A stretch of DNA of 14,729 bases, taken from positions 1 through 14,729 of the forward strand of contig JAHQWY010000056.1 in assembly GCA_029856445.1 (NCBI GenBank), written 5' to 3'. Positions 13,541-14,729 of this stretch are shown in pieces. Below the pieces are notes generated by a model that did no database searches, had not been told where the DNA came from, and worked only from the letters and a program-made list of their open reading frames with translations. The DNA is from Promethearchaeia archaeon (lineage in GTDB: Archaea > Asgardarchaeota > Lokiarchaeia > Sigyniarchaeales > SOKP01). A program made the translations under genes and the position numbers. Position 1 is the first letter of the stretch. Each line of letters begins with the position of its first letter.

Positions 13541-14729
13541 TTATATATTATTAACTACCCAACTCATTTCAAAAAAGATTTCTTCGAAATCTTCTTCATC
13601 TCTAACTTTAGATTTACCCTCCTTAATTGATAGGATCGTATTCATAAATTTGGCTAATCTTTTTATCTTTAATTTTGTTGTAGAAGGATCTTTAGCAATA
13701 ACAAAATCTATAACATTTCTTGTAGTAATTTTTCGTCCCTTCATTTGACTATGTAGCTTTCTTTCAAGCCTTCGATATAATAATAGTAATGCTTCTCCAT
13801 ATTTGCTTTTATCTTTAAATTCTTCAATTTTTTGGGCAAAAAATGAAGATGTTCTAAATCGAGCCTTTTCTTCCTTTTTCTCTTCCTCTTCTGCAATTTT
13901 TCTCTCTTCTTCTTTTTTATCCTTTCTTGGTAAATATCTTCTTAAGGTATAAAACGCTAAAAGTGGATAAATCCATGCCGTAATAGGATTTGTGGAGAGA
14001 TGCACAATATATTGCATAATAAAACCGAATATTCCAGCAGAACTTAGATCTCTAGAGAATTCAGGACGAATATGTGCCTCATCAAAAACAATCACCCAAT
14101 CATCTTTAGTTCTTTGGTCACTTGGCTCGTTTTCATAAGTTAGCCATTCAATTATATTAACTGCAAATTCCTTATTGTCATATCCAATCTCATTAATTAA
14201 TTCATTGTTAAACAAACTTGCATCTGCTGAAACAAATATTCTTTGGTATATTAAATCTTTAGCTAAGAATACTTGCTGAGAATATCCTCCAAGAGGAAAT
14301 GTATCTAATGGAAAACCTTCGAATCCTGCTATTGAAGTTATAAAACTCATAAAACCTAAATCTAAATCATCAGTACCCTCATCATACATTTTATTGCCAT
14401 TTTTATCAATAAACGCATAATCTGTAGTAGCCCCAATAGGTTCCCATCCGAAAAAAGTAATAAAAGGCCCACCTACGGCACAAGATGATCGTGAAAGAAC
14501 TACATTACTTATTGTATTTGGTGTGCCTGTGGTGTCATGGGGTTGAAAAGCTTGAATTATAGGGAATTCTGGAGTTGTATCATAAGATAAATTATCACGT
14601 AAGATACCATTTGGAAATATAGTGACAGGCACTTGTATCTGAAGAGTAAATACACTGGCAATCATAATTTCCCATAGAAGAGTGCTTGTAGAACCGTGAT
14701 CATGACAAATAAGGAGCGAATTTGTCCCA
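13541..14729 (-). CDS. DUF4350-like membrane protein of the MoxR operon (N-terminus outside the window)
   Basis: The frame stays open to the window edge, so the ATG at 14665 is internal and about 395 residues are visible. The extra part reads LLICHDHGSTSTLLWEI, a strand and loop expected within the glutamine-amidotransferase-like fold of DUF4350 proteins. Later VSADASLFNNELI, YDNKEFAVNIIEWLTY and WVIVFDEAHIRPEF match the family's pattern. One membrane segment lies around NPITAWIYPLLAFYTL, followed by a Lys/Glu-rich stretch. The C-terminal helical domain of about 100 residues (YGEALLLLYRRLERKL) resembles the DUF4129-type tails of such proteins. The predicted topology is an extracytoplasmic sensor-like domain, one anchor and a cytoplasmic helical domain. 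It is the first gene visible of the MoxR/DUF58 cluster; its exact role is unknown. Confidence 0.85.
   Translation of the reverse strand, partial: GTNSLLICHDHGSTSTLLWEIMIASVFTLQIQVPVTIFPNGILRDNLSYDTTPEFPIIQAFQPHDTTGTPNTISNVVLSRSSCAVGGPFITFFGWEPIGATTDYAFIDKNGNKMYDEGTDDLDLGFMSFITSIAGFEGFPLDTFPLGGYSQQVFLAKDLIYQRIFVSADASLFNNELINEIGYDNKEFAVNIIEWLTYENEPSDQRTKDDWVIVFDEAHIRPEFSRDLSSAGIFGFIMQYIVHLSTNPITAWIYPLLAFYTLRRYLPRKDKKEEERKIAEEEEKKEEKARFRTSSFFAQKIEEFKDKSKYGEALLLLYRRLERKLHSQMKGRKITTRNVIDFVIAKDPSTTKLKIKRLAKFMNTILSIKEGKSKVRDEEDFEEIFFEMSWVVNNI

Noticed and set aside
13541..14665. A complete DUF4350-like gene starting at ATG 14665
   Set aside because: The same frame continues without a stop to the window edge and encodes fold-consistent residues, so the gene is partial.

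Overview
The window is AT-rich and dense with genes; no gene-free stretch exceeds about 190 bases. The most likely source is an archaeon, probably of the Asgard (Lokiarchaeia-like) group. Reasons: coenzyme F420 synthesis genes, a bipartite archaeal-style lipoyl synthase, a MoxR/DUF58/DUF4350 membrane operon, TATA-like boxes with short leaders, and a protein whose two halves look like longin/roadblock domains. Against a simple reading, triosephosphate isomerase and leucyl-tRNA synthetase are of bacterial type. The assignment is an inference; an F420-producing bacterium is not excluded.

Left part (1-4183): the 3' end of tpiA on the plus strand converges on a longin-like hypothetical gene on the minus strand. 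Next is a complete bacterial-type leuS on the minus strand, in which a small zinc ribbon sits just before the KMSKS loop.

Middle (4373-9604, plus strand): a tight five-gene operon with spacings from an 8-base overlap to about 12 bases. It encodes a BioB-like radical SAM protein, a lipoate-protein-ligase-type protein, a second radical SAM protein, a CofE-nitroreductase fusion and CofD. The first three look like the lipS1/lipS2 plus ligase route to protein-bound lipoate. The last two are late steps of F420 synthesis; the fusion resembles actinobacterial FbiB and suggests a phosphoenolpyruvate/dehydro-F420-0 route. A divergent intergenic region (4184-4372) separates this operon from leuS.

Right part (9613-14729, minus strand): a four-gene cluster transcribed toward cofD. 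In order of transcription it holds a DUF4350-like membrane protein that runs off the window, a MoxR AAA+ ATPase, a DUF58 protein with a von Willebrand A-like domain, and an unrecognised multi-span membrane protein with a large charged helical segment.

The most unusual observation concerns translation starts. For both cofD and the DUF58 gene, conserved N-terminal sequence lies upstream of the first ATG/GTG/TTG in frame. In both, a GGTGA ribosome-binding motif sits exactly 6 bases before an in-frame ATT or ATC. Either these genes start at rare codons, or each has a one-base deletion just after a GTG start.
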